The translations under genes and the position numbers were made by a program. The notes below the pieces were generated by a model. That model saw nothing but the letters and a program-made list of their open reading frames with translations, had not been told where the DNA came from and ran no database searches. Below are positions 8,141 through 16,128 of a DNA stretch of 64,000 bases, piece by piece (within the stretch, counting starts at the first letter, position 1; each line of letters begins with the position of its first letter). Source of the DNA: CBDCVO01 sp965223085 (GTDB lineage: Bacteria; Pseudomonadota; Gammaproteobacteria; Ga0077536); assembly GCA_965223085.1 (NCBI GenBank), contig OZ244981.1:496001-560000 (forward strand). Direction: 5' to 3'.

Positions 8141-9448
8141 ATGGCATCAACGGCATCAGAACTCACCGCCTACGGCCAACCGGCCGCCGCTGTACGTATC
8201 GCCAAATGGCCCGCCTCCCCAGGTACCCAACTTGGCGCTTTTGGCGCCGAGACTTTCGATGAAGAAGAACAAGCTATCGTCGACACCCTGCGCAAATTCG
8301 CCGAGAACGAAATGCGCCCCCTCGGTACCGAGCTCGACAAACTATCAGCCGAGCAGGTGATCGCAAGCAACTCACCGTTATGGCCGTTTTTTCGGAAATT
8401 CCAAGAACTCGGCTTCAACGTCGACAGCTTGCTCGCGATGGAACCGCAGCAGCGTGCGAAGATCATGTGCTTGTTCTACGAAATCCTGGGCTGGGGTGAC
8501 TCCGGTCTCGCAATTTCACTGGCAGCAAGTACTTTGCCGCGTTATCTCGTGCGACTTTTTGGCAACGATTACCTTGAGAGCTTATGTCCAGACAACGCCA
8601 TCGGCTGTTGGGGCATTACCGAACCTGACCACGGCAGCGATACGCTCGACCCGGACCAAAAAGCCGCGCACGCACGCGGCACTCACGACCGACCGAACTG
8701 CGTCGCCACGTTCACATCCGACAAGATCATTATCAACGGCCAAAAGTCCGCTTGGGTATCAAACGGCACGATCTCTGAAGTGAGCATTCTCTATTGCGCG
8801 TCGGACACCGGCGCGGGTCCCGACCCCGTTCACGGTGCAGTTGTCATCGTGCCCTGCAATACGCCTGGCGTAACTAAAGGCAAACCACTGGAAAAAATGG
8901 GTCAACGCGCGCTCAATCAGGGCGAGATCTTTTTCGACAACGTCGAGGTGCCGATCGCAAACTTGCTGGCTGGCCCTGAAAACTACCAACGCGCGGTGTA
9001 CGCCATTCATACCGAAGCGAACGGATTGATGGGTGCCGTTTTCACCGGCCTCGCACAACGCGCTTTCGATCTTGCGCATGCTTATGTGCACGAACGCAAA
9101 CAAGGCGGTGTGCCTATCATTAGACATCAAAATGTCGCCTATCGTTTGTTCCACATGTTGCGCAAACTCGAGGCAAGTCGCGCACTCGTGCGGCGGGTAG
9201 TGGCTTACAATACGACAGTGGAACACCCAGCATTGCACGCCGCTATGACAGCGAAAGTTACTGGTACGCAGACGGGTTTTGACGTTGCCAATGCGGCGCT
9301 GCAGTTATTCGGCGGCAACGGCATGACCCGGGAATACCCACTGGAAAAACTACTACGCGACGCGCGCGCATCGCTCATCGAAGATGGTTGCAATGAAATT
9401 TTGTCGACCTTAGGTGGATACGCCTTAACCGATCCCTCCTTGCTTTAG
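8141..9448 (+). CDS. Acyl-CoA dehydrogenase
   Basis: A 435-residue FAD enzyme of the acyl-CoA dehydrogenase family, oxidising an acyl-CoA to the trans-2-enoyl-CoA. Visible landmarks are the GCWGITEPDHGSDT flavin/substrate loop, KSAWVSNG, the AYAIHTEANGLMGAVF helix region and the C-terminal QLFGGNGMTREYPLEKLLRD block, followed by IEDGCNEIL, which carries the usual catalytic-base position. AAGAGGA lies 8 nt before ATG 8141. It heads a four-gene run (dehydrogenase, thiolase, CoA ligase, dehydrogenase) for degradation of a fatty, branched or alicyclic acid; the chain specificity is not readable. Confidence 0.9.
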   Translation: MASTASELTAYGQPAAAVRIAKWPASPGTQLGAFGAETFDEEEQAIVDTLRKFAENEMRPLGTELDKLSAEQVIASNSPLWPFFRKFQELGFNVDSLLAMEPQQRAKIMCLFYEILGWGDSGLAISLAASTLPRYLVRLFGNDYLESLCPDNAIGCWGITEPDHGSDTLDPDQKAAHARGTHDRPNCVATFTSDKIIINGQKSAWVSNGTISEVSILYCASDTGAGPDPVHGAVVIVPCNTPGVTKGKPLEKMGQRALNQGEIFFDNVEVPIANLLAGPENYQRAVYAIHTEANGLMGAVFTGLAQRAFDLAHAYVHERKQGGVPIIRHQNVAYRLFHMLRKLEASRALVRRVVAYNTTVEHPALHAAMTAKVTGTQTGFDVANAALQLFGGNGMTREYPLEKLLRDARASLIEDGCNEILSTLGGYALTDPSLL

Positions 9449-9517
9449 AACGTACCGTCAGGTGTCACGCATGCGTCGTAGAGGTGTGCAAATACAATTA
9501 GCAATGAGAAGGCTACC

Positions 9518-10750
9518 ATGAAACAAAATGCTTATGTTCTCGGCGTTGGCATGACGCCTTTCGGAAAATACTTGGAGCGGACCTTGAAATCGCTGACGTG
9601 CGATGCGATACGGATGGCCTTGGCCGATGCCGACATGGCAGCGCAAGACGTCGAAGCAGCGTGGATGGCGACAGCCGGCACGGCGGTCACAGTCGGTCAG
9701 GTAATGGTGCCTGGTCAAGCAGCGCTACGAACCATGGGGATCGGCTCCATACCGGTCGTTAACGTCGAAAATGCGTGTGCTTCCGCCGCCACAGCGTTTC
9801 AACAAGCGTGCACCATGGTCACGCATGGCGTTTACGACGTTGTGCTCGCGGTTGGATTTGAGAAGCTCTATTGTGAAGACAAAAATCGCACGTTCTCGGT
9901 TTTTACTGGCGCGGTAGACTACGAGAGTTTTGATGAAGTCACCGACAAAATTTACGATCGTATCCGTTCCGCAGGGATCGAAGTCGACGACACTGGTGCC
10001 GGCAGTTCGCGCTCCTTATTCATGGATATCTATGCCGCGATGGCGGTCGAGCACATGCGGGACTACGGTAGTACCCAGGAAGATTTTGCCGCTGTATCGG
10101 CAAAAAATACTTTTCACGGCAGCCTGAACCCAAACGCGCAGTACCGCAATGTAATGACCGTAGAAGAAGTGTTAGCGGCGCGCGAAATTAGTTACCCCTT
10201 AACGCTCGCGATGTGTTCGCCTATCGGCGACGGCGCGGCGGCCGCCGTTATCGCTAGTGAAAATGCGGTCAAGCGTTTGGGCGCGCAACGCGCCGTGCGG
10301 GTACGCGCATCGGTGCTGCGTTCGGGCTGGGACTACTCTGACGGAGAACCGAGCGTCGCGGAAGTTACCTGTCGCGAAGCTTATGAACATGCGGAACTTG
10401 GGCCCGACGATCTCGATGTCGTTGAATTGCACGATGCCTCGTCGCCCGCAGAGCTGATGTACTATGAATCGCTGGGTTTGTGTCCGCGAGGTGGGGGGGC
10501 TCAATTCGTGCAAGAAGGCAAAAGCAAGTTAGGCGGTGAACTACCGGTTAACCCCTCGGGCGGCCTGCTCCGCAAAGGACATCCGGTCGGCGCTACGGGG
10601 ATCGCTCAAGTGCACGAACTCGTCGAGCAATTGCGCGGCGAGGCCGGAGAGCGGCAAGTGGAAGACGCCCACATCGGCTTGGCGGAAAATGGTGGTGGTT
10701 ATATCGGTTCCGATGCCGCCGCGATGGTCATTTCGGTGTTGGAAAAGTAA
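9518..10750 (+). CDS. Thiolase family protein (SCP2-type acetyl-CoA acyltransferase)
   Basis: A 410-residue thiolase of the SCP2/lipid-transfer type. The acyl-enzyme cysteine is in VENACASAATAFQQ. The C-terminal half has VVELHDASSPAELM in place of the HDxF region, and NPSGGLLRKGHPVGATG carries the second-site histidine. These thiolases cleave 3-ketoacyl-CoAs, typically branched or sterol side chains, rather than making acetoacetyl-CoA. GAGAAGG lies 6 nt before ATG 9518. It ends 5 nt before the CoA ligase gene, so the two form one transcription unit. Confidence 0.88.
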   Translation: MKQNAYVLGVGMTPFGKYLERTLKSLTCDAIRMALADADMAAQDVEAAWMATAGTAVTVGQVMVPGQAALRTMGIGSIPVVNVENACASAATAFQQACTMVTHGVYDVVLAVGFEKLYCEDKNRTFSVFTGAVDYESFDEVTDKIYDRIRSAGIEVDDTGAGSSRSLFMDIYAAMAVEHMRDYGSTQEDFAAVSAKNTFHGSLNPNAQYRNVMTVEEVLAAREISYPLTLAMCSPIGDGAAAAVIASENAVKRLGAQRAVRVRASVLRSGWDYSDGEPSVAEVTCREAYEHAELGPDDLDVVELHDASSPAELMYYESLGLCPRGGGAQFVQEGKSKLGGELPVNPSGGLLRKGHPVGATGIAQVHELVEQLRGEAGERQVEDAHIGLAENGGGYIGSDAAAMVISVLEK

Positions 10751-10755
10751 CCAGC

Positions 10756-12378
10756 ATGAGCCAGACGACTGCCGAGCCCATGATCGTGGCGCAAATGATT
10801 GCGGAGCGCATGACCACCATGCCCGACCTCGACGTGCTCACGTTCGTGCAGGTCGAAGCCGACGGTACGCTGAGCGACGCGTGCCGCACGTACCGGCAAC
10901 TATGGGAAAACGGCCAACGCGTGGCGGCCGCGTTGCATGAAATAGGCATGAACGACGGCGACTCCTTTGGGCTGATCATGCAGAACCACCCCGAGTTTGT
11001 CGATTCGATGGTGGGCTCATCGATCGCGGGGACCGTGTTTGTGCCGATCGATCCCCGCACCCGGGGTAAAAAGCTCGCGTACATGCTCGCGCATGCGGAA
11101 TGCCGGGGGGCGATCGTCGCGGACTACGCAAGTGCCAACCTCGCTGAAATCGTCGCAGACTGCCCCGCGCTCGAATGGCTATTCGTCGTCGACTCGGGCG
11201 CGGACCAGAACGACGTTCGATTAACGTTACCGAGACGTGATTTTGCGGACATCATAGCGACGCCAGTCGACGAGCGACCGATTCGAGTTAACGACGCCGA
11301 TGCGCCGATGCAAATGCTGTATACCTCGGGGACCACCGGGGATCCTAAAGCGATCCTATCTCCCTACGCGCGCTTTGGGTTCGTCGCCAGTCTCGGCGAA
11401 GCCTTAAATTTGCGGCCGGACGATCGCCCTTACACGGGTTTATCTCTCACCCACGCGAACGCGCAGCTGATCACTTTAGGCACGACTTTGCATATGGGGC
11501 TACGCGGTGTTTTCAGCCGTAAGTTTACCAAATCACGTTTGTGGGAAATCACGCGTCGCTACGGCTGCACGATGTTTAATCTGCTCGGTGGCATGACTAC
11601 CGCAATCTATAGCGAACCTGTGCGCGCAGACGACGCTGACAATCCCGTGCGCTACGTGCTCAGCGCCGGCATGCCGGCGGCAATCTGGGCGGACTTCGCA
11701 CGGCGATTTGGGATCGAGATCTATGAGTTCTACGGCGCCGCGGAAGGCGGCTTGACTCTCAACCCACCGGGCGCTGGTCCAGTCGGGAGTATCGGCAAAC
11801 CACCGCCCAGTATGATTGGACGCGTCGTAGATGAAAATGACGTCGAAGTCCCTGCGGACGAACCAGGAGAAATCGTCTTTCAAAACGCCGATGGGACTTG
11901 CCCGCCGGTCGAGTATTTCAAAAACCCCGAGGCGTCGGCAAAAAAAACCGCTGACGGGTGGCTGCGCATGGGCGATATCGGCAAGCGCGACGCTGACGGT
12001 TGGTATTATTTTCTTTATCGTAAAGGCGGCGGGATTCGACACAACGGCGATTTCGTCAACCCGGCGTTTGTTGAAAAAGAACTCGCCGAACACCCGCAAG
12101 TCGACGATGTTTTCGTCTACGGAGTGCCCTCCGCAAACGGGGTTCCGGGGGAAAAAGACGTGGTCGCGGCAATTGTGCCCACAGCCGGTGAACACTTCGA
12201 CGCGCAAGCCGTATTTCGCTGGTGTCGGCAGCAGCTAGAATCGAACTTCGTACCAAGTTACCTGCAACTGGTGGACGAAATTCCTAAAACCGCATCCGAG
12301 AAGCCTCAAGAACGGTTTCTGCTGGAAGCGTTTTCGATCGATGCTGAAAACGTTGCTACGGAGTTGAATTCCACCTAG
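10756..12378 (+). CDS. Class I adenylate-forming acyl-CoA ligase (CaiC-like)
   Basis: A 540-residue AMP-dependent synthetase/ligase. It has the phosphate-binding motif MLYTSGTTGDPKA, the FYGAAEGG adenine-binding segment, the hinge region WLRMGDIGKRDADGW and the A10 motif PKTASEKPQER with the catalytic lysine. It activates a carboxylic acid to the acyl-CoA via acyl-AMP. Overall it looks most like crotonobetaine/carnitine-CoA or medium-chain ligases, but the substrate is open. It directly follows the thiolase (5-nt gap) and is closed by an intrinsic terminator 20 nt after its stop. Confidence 0.88.
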   Translation: MSQTTAEPMIVAQMIAERMTTMPDLDVLTFVQVEADGTLSDACRTYRQLWENGQRVAAALHEIGMNDGDSFGLIMQNHPEFVDSMVGSSIAGTVFVPIDPRTRGKKLAYMLAHAECRGAIVADYASANLAEIVADCPALEWLFVVDSGADQNDVRLTLPRRDFADIIATPVDERPIRVNDADAPMQMLYTSGTTGDPKAILSPYARFGFVASLGEALNLRPDDRPYTGLSLTHANAQLITLGTTLHMGLRGVFSRKFTKSRLWEITRRYGCTMFNLLGGMTTAIYSEPVRADDADNPVRYVLSAGMPAAIWADFARRFGIEIYEFYGAAEGGLTLNPPGAGPVGSIGKPPPSMIGRVVDENDVEVPADEPGEIVFQNADGTCPPVEYFKNPEASAKKTADGWLRMGDIGKRDADGWYYFLYRKGGGIRHNGDFVNPAFVEKELAEHPQVDDVFVYGVPSANGVPGEKDVVAAIVPTAGEHFDAQAVFRWCRQQLESNFVPSYLQLVDEIPKTASEKPQERFLLEAFSIDAENVATELNST

Positions 12379-12719
12379 CAGTTTTATCCAGTGACCGAAG
12401 CGGAGAAGCGTCCGCTTTTTCCACCACTAACGATGAGCGCCAAAACAGCCCCGGCGGTTTCAACCTTAACTCGTGGTGTTTATATTGTTGTGTTTCGTCG
12501 TTTTTGCAAACGCGCGCAAACTACTTGCTATCATCGATCGTTTAGTAGGGGAACATTGAACCTAGAATCCTGAGTCGGATGGCATTCAAGGTGCGTTTCG
12601 GTGGGTATCTGGCGACGTTCACCCACTGAGTGAAACTCAAGAGACTCGCTATCATCGGTATACCAATAAGCGGTGGCTCGCTCGCAGCGGTCAAATGAGG
12701 ATGCTAGGCTGAACACGCT
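12379..12719. other. Intergenic region before the second acyl-CoA dehydrogenase
   Basis: After the terminator this stretch contains a weak promoter-like pair, TTGCAA near 12504 and TATCAT near 12529. A short open frame at 12391-12573 has no coding character and crosses the terminator. The GAGG nearest the next gene is 19 nt from its GTG, too far to be a normal ribosome site. Confidence 0.4.
12398..12421 (+). terminator. Rho-independent terminator after the CoA ligase gene
   Basis: A 7-bp stem, AAGCGGA / TCCGCTT, with loop GAAGCG, runs directly into a T-tract, 20 nt after the ligase stop. It separates the thiolase/ligase unit from the second acyl-CoA dehydrogenase. Confidence 0.8.
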
Positions 12720-13862
12720 GTGGTCCTAAGCTGGGCTGAAACTATTGTGGATTTAGAACAGAACGTAGTGGCATTTGGGCGCGACATGATCGAGCCTCAT
12801 GCGGAGCGATGGGAAGCAGCCGGCACGGTACCACGTTCGTTTTTCCTCACCGCGGCTGAACTCGGCCTGTGTCGACTCCGAGTGCCTCAAGACCAGGGGG
12901 GCCTGGGATTGTCGGCTCACACCACAATGAAGCTCTTAACGCTATTGGCGGCACATTGCATGGCTGCTACGTTCGCGTTGTTTGTACATAACAATCTAGC
13001 CGCAAGCATCGCCGCTAGTAGGCGTGAACAACATCAAGCGCGATTTTTAGGGCCGATGATGAAGGGAGAAATGATCGGTGCATTTCTATTGACTGAGCCC
13101 CAAGCCGGCAGCGACGCCGCCGCTTTAGCTACAACCGCGCAGCGAACGAAGACCGGATGGACGCTCGACGGTGAAAAAATGTGGGTTACTAACGCCCAGT
13201 TAGCAGATGTATTGTGCGTTTATGCGCAAACTGATGCGCAGCGAAATACTGGCGGTATCGCGAGCTTCTTAGTCGATGCCGCTCACGCAGGGGTTAGCCG
13301 AACCACGCGCTATTCATTGCTTGGTGGTCATGGCCTAGGTACCGCTGGATTTGTATTTTCCGCTTGCCGCCTTAAGGAGAAACAGTTATTCGCGGCACCG
13401 GGTGACGCTTTTCGCGCCGCCATGGCAGCTATCGACTTAGCGCGGGTTGGGGTCGCGGCTATGTGTTGTGGCATGGTGGCACGCGCGCTTCACGAGGCTT
13501 TGCAGTATCTTGAGACGCGTCACGCGTTCGGGCGTAAAATTACCGATTTTCAGGGAATTCAATGGCGGCTCGCCGATGTCGCTACCGATCTTGAAGCGGC
13601 GCGCGGACTCATCGCTCGCGCCTGTGCATTGTTAGACGACGATCAGTCGGCGACCTTAGCTGCCGCGCAAGCAAAGAAGTTTGCAACTGATATCGCCTTG
13701 CGCCGCCTGAGTGACTGCATGCAATGCATGGGCGCGCAGGGTCTGTCACGTGAATATCCATTTGCCCGTCATTTGGAGATGGCGAAAATCGCTCAGTACC
13801 TCGACGGTACCAGCGAAATTCAAAACCTAGTCATCGCACGCATGCTCGCGAAGCATTACTGA
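12720..13862 (+). CDS. Acyl-CoA dehydrogenase (second copy)
   Basis: A 380-residue acyl-CoA dehydrogenase of normal length for the short/medium-chain class. Landmarks are IGAFLLTEPQAGSDAAAL, KMWVTNAQLADV, HAFGRKITDFQGIQWRLADVAT, MGAQGLSREYPFARHLEMAK and the C-terminal YLDGTSEIQNLVIAR, with the catalytic glutamate in the position GTSEIQ. The start used is GTG 12720; GTG 12747 is possible, and neither has a good ribosome site. It is only distantly similar to the copy at 8141, so this is not a recent duplication. It probably works on a related CoA ester, but is separated from the upstream operon by a terminator. Confidence 0.87.
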   Translation: MVLSWAETIVDLEQNVVAFGRDMIEPHAERWEAAGTVPRSFFLTAAELGLCRLRVPQDQGGLGLSAHTTMKLLTLLAAHCMAATFALFVHNNLAASIAASRREQHQARFLGPMMKGEMIGAFLLTEPQAGSDAAALATTAQRTKTGWTLDGEKMWVTNAQLADVLCVYAQTDAQRNTGGIASFLVDAAHAGVSRTTRYSLLGGHGLGTAGFVFSACRLKEKQLFAAPGDAFRAAMAAIDLARVGVAAMCCGMVARALHEALQYLETRHAFGRKITDFQGIQWRLADVATDLEAARGLIARACALLDDDQSATLAAAQAKKFATDIALRRLSDCMQCMGAQGLSREYPFARHLEMAKIAQYLDGTSEIQNLVIARMLAKHY

Positions 13863-13870
13863 CCTAGCTT

Positions 13871-14036
13871 GAATATTGCCCGCGGCGCTCACTGTGTTTG
13901 TGCCAATAGATTGAGATAACGGATATTTTCATGCGTCTGCAACGATGTAGGGCGAGATCCTAGTGGCAGCGCACTGGTTCATTACCACGGCCCTGACTGG
14001 GTCAGCAGTCGGGTCTTCATGCAATATTCGGGCTAG
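13871..14036. repeat. Dispersed intergenic repeat, paired copies (A)
   Basis: GAATATTGCCCG at 13871-13882 and GCAATATTCGGGCTAG at 14021-14036 share inverted 9-mers (GAATATTGC / GCAATATTC) and flank the intergenic space between the dehydrogenase and the DUF4212 gene. The right copy ends 6 nt before ATG 14043, and its GGCTAGGA supplies the only ribosome-site-like sequence. Related copies lie at 16071-16128, 19467-19487, 29511-29532, 47381-47405 and 62193-62220. Confidence 0.55.
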
Positions 14037-14042
14037 GATTCT

Positions 14043-14312
14043 ATGACAACGAACGATGAACACCGGGACGCGCGCGCTTACTGGCGCGAGAATTTACGTT
14101 TAATATCCCGCTTGCTCGCAATTTGGTTTGTCGTTTCATACGGCTGCGGGATCTTATTCGTCGATGTTCTGAATCAGATCCGAATTGGTGGTTACAAGCT
14201 CGGATTCTGGTTCGCGCAACAAGGATCAATATATACCTTTGTGATCCTGATCTTTTACTACGCAAAACGTATGCGTCACCTGGATAAACGCCACGGCGTA
14301 GACAAACAATAA
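14043..14312 (+). CDS. DUF4212 family protein, small subunit of Na+/solute symporter
   Basis: An 89-residue protein with two predicted membrane helices, containing RLLAIWFVVSYGCGILFVDVLN and the pair FWFAQQGSIYTFVILIFYY. These are the typical features of the DUF4212 family (putative solute:sodium symporter small subunit). The family is almost always encoded just before a large sodium:solute symporter, as here, with 14 nt between the two genes. It is thought to be an accessory subunit in the inner membrane. Confidence 0.9.
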   Translation: MTTNDEHRDARAYWRENLRLISRLLAIWFVVSYGCGILFVDVLNQIRIGGYKLGFWFAQQGSIYTFVILIFYYAKRMRHLDKRHGVDKQ

Positions 14313-14326
14313 GCTGGGAGATCTCG

Positions 14327-16072
14327 GTGGATTTGACAACGCTAACCTATATTGTTGTCGGCGCAACTTTTGCCTTATATATCGGCATAGCGTTCTGGGC
14401 GCGAGCGAGTTCGACCACAGAATTCTATGTGGCTAGCGCCGGCGTGAATCCGATCGCAAACGGCATGGCCACCGCCGCGGATTGGATGTCGGCGGCTTCA
14501 TTCATATCCATGGCGGGTTTGATCGCCTACATGGGCTACGGGGGCTCCGTCTTCCTCATGGGTTGGACGGGCGGATACGTATTGCTGGCCATGTTGCTGG
14601 CGCCATACTTACGCAAGTTTGGCAAGTTCACTGTACCGGAATTTATCGGGGAACGCTTTTATTCCAATACCGCGCGTGTCGTCGCGGTCGTTTGCTTAAT
14701 CATCGCCTCAATCACTTACGTTATCGGACAAATGAAAGGCGTTGGCGTCGCTTTTTCGCGGTTCTTGGAGGTCGATTATGCGGTCGGTTTAAGCGTCGGC
14801 ATGATCATTGTGTTTTTCTATGCTGTTTTAGGCGGCATGAAGGGGATCACCTACACGCAAATCGCGCAATACTGTGTCTTGATTTTTGCCTATACGATCC
14901 CGGCGATATTTATTTCCTTGCATTTAACCGGTAACCCGCTCCCGCAGCTCGGCTTGGGCAGTACGATTTCTGCGACGGATACCTATTTATTGGATCGCCT
15001 CGATCAGGTCTTGGTCGAACTAGGTTTTGCCGAATACACCAGCAACAAACGACTCAGTACGCTTAATATGTTTGTATATACACTATCCCTCATGATCGGG
15101 ACGGCGGGATTGCCGCACGTCATTATTCGCTTTTTCACCGTGCCGAGCGTACATGATGCGCGCACGTCGGCCGGCTGGGCGCTGTTTTTCATCGCGATCC
15201 TATACACGACTGCACCGGCGGTTGCGGTGATGGCTCGGCTCAACCTTCACGAGACGATCGCACCCGCGGGCAGTGCCGCTAACCTTGCCTATAAAGATAG
15301 GCCGGATTGGTTCAGGAACTGGGAGAAAACCGGCTTGCTGCAATTCGAGGATAAGGACGGCGACGGCAAAATTCGTTATCTCGCCGATCCACGGCGTAAT
15401 GAAATGGTGAAAGTTGATCGTGACATTATCGTGCTCGCAAACCCGGAGATCGCGCGTTTGCCGAACTGGGTCATTGCGTTGGTCGCAGCCGGTGGCCTCG
15501 CCGCTGCTTTGTCGACAGCCGCAGGCCTACTGCTCGCAATTGCTTCGGCGATTTCACACGATCTCCTGAAAAGCGTACTGCGACCCCAGATCACCGAACG
15601 CCAAGAACTGCTCGCCTCACGAATAGCGATGGGTGCCGCGATCTGCATTGCAGGGTATTTGGGATTTAATCCACCTGGCTTTGCCGCGGGCACCGTTGCG
15701 CTCGCGTTCGGTCTCGCCGCATCGTCGCTATTTCCAGTTTTGATGATGGGGATTTTCTCCAGCCGCATCAACAAAGAAGGCGCAATTTGCGGCATGGTCG
15801 TCGGCATCAGCGTAACTTTACTGTACGTCTTCCAGCACAAAGGGATCATGTTTATGAAAGGCACGAGCTTTTTGGGCGATCTACCCGAGAATTGGTTTTT
15901 TGGTATCGAGCCAAACGCGTTTGGGGCCGTCGGCGCCGTGCTCAACTTTGCAGTCGCGGGCGGCGTCTCGCGTTATACGCGGTCTCCACCCGAGAGCGTA
16001 CGAAAGCTCGTCGATGAGTTGCACGCGCCAAGATCGATGGCGGCGATCAAATCCGATGCCTCTATACCATGA
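14327..16072 (+). CDS. Sodium:solute symporter family protein (VC_2705 subfamily)
   Basis: A 581-residue SSS-family permease with about 13 membrane segments. The N-terminal block EFYVASAGVNPIANGMATAA, then WMSAASFISMAGL, FGKFTVPEFIGERF and GTAGLPHVIIRFFTV, are classic sodium-symporter signatures. A soluble insert, with FEDKDGDGKIRYLADPRRNE around residues 340-360, is characteristic of the VC_2705-type branch that pairs with DUF4212. The start is GTG 14327 with GGGAG 6 nt upstream. The substrate is probably a monocarboxylate or amino acid. Proximity of putA makes proline possible, but the genes are convergent and so not in one operon. Confidence 0.9.
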   Translation: MDLTTLTYIVVGATFALYIGIAFWARASSTTEFYVASAGVNPIANGMATAADWMSAASFISMAGLIAYMGYGGSVFLMGWTGGYVLLAMLLAPYLRKFGKFTVPEFIGERFYSNTARVVAVVCLIIASITYVIGQMKGVGVAFSRFLEVDYAVGLSVGMIIVFFYAVLGGMKGITYTQIAQYCVLIFAYTIPAIFISLHLTGNPLPQLGLGSTISATDTYLLDRLDQVLVELGFAEYTSNKRLSTLNMFVYTLSLMIGTAGLPHVIIRFFTVPSVHDARTSAGWALFFIAILYTTAPAVAVMARLNLHETIAPAGSAANLAYKDRPDWFRNWEKTGLLQFEDKDGDGKIRYLADPRRNEMVKVDRDIIVLANPEIARLPNWVIALVAAGGLAAALSTAAGLLLAIASAISHDLLKSVLRPQITERQELLASRIAMGAAICIAGYLGFNPPGFAAGTVALAFGLAASSLFPVLMMGIFSSRINKEGAICGMVVGISVTLLYVFQHKGIMFMKGTSFLGDLPENWFFGIEPNAFGAVGAVLNFAVAGGVSRYTRSPPESVRKLVDELHAPRSMAAIKSDASIP

Positions 16073-16128
16073 ATATTGCCCGAAGATGTCATAAAAACCG
16101 TACCGTCCACAGGCAATGTCCGGGCTAG
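16071..16128. repeat. Dispersed repeat (B) between convergent symporter and putA
   Basis: GAATATTGCCCG (16071-16082) begins inside the symporter stop codon. GGCAATGTCCGGGCTAG (16112-16128) includes the putA stop codon (read as CTA on the plus strand). The two arms can pair (TATTGCC with GGCAATG) around a loop of about 29 nt. The whole 3'-to-3' space is therefore this element, which could act as a shared bidirectional terminator or mRNA end. Confidence 0.5.

Noticed and set aside
12391..12573. 60-codon open frame after the CoA ligase
   Set aside because: It begins inside the terminator hairpin region and has no coding pattern.
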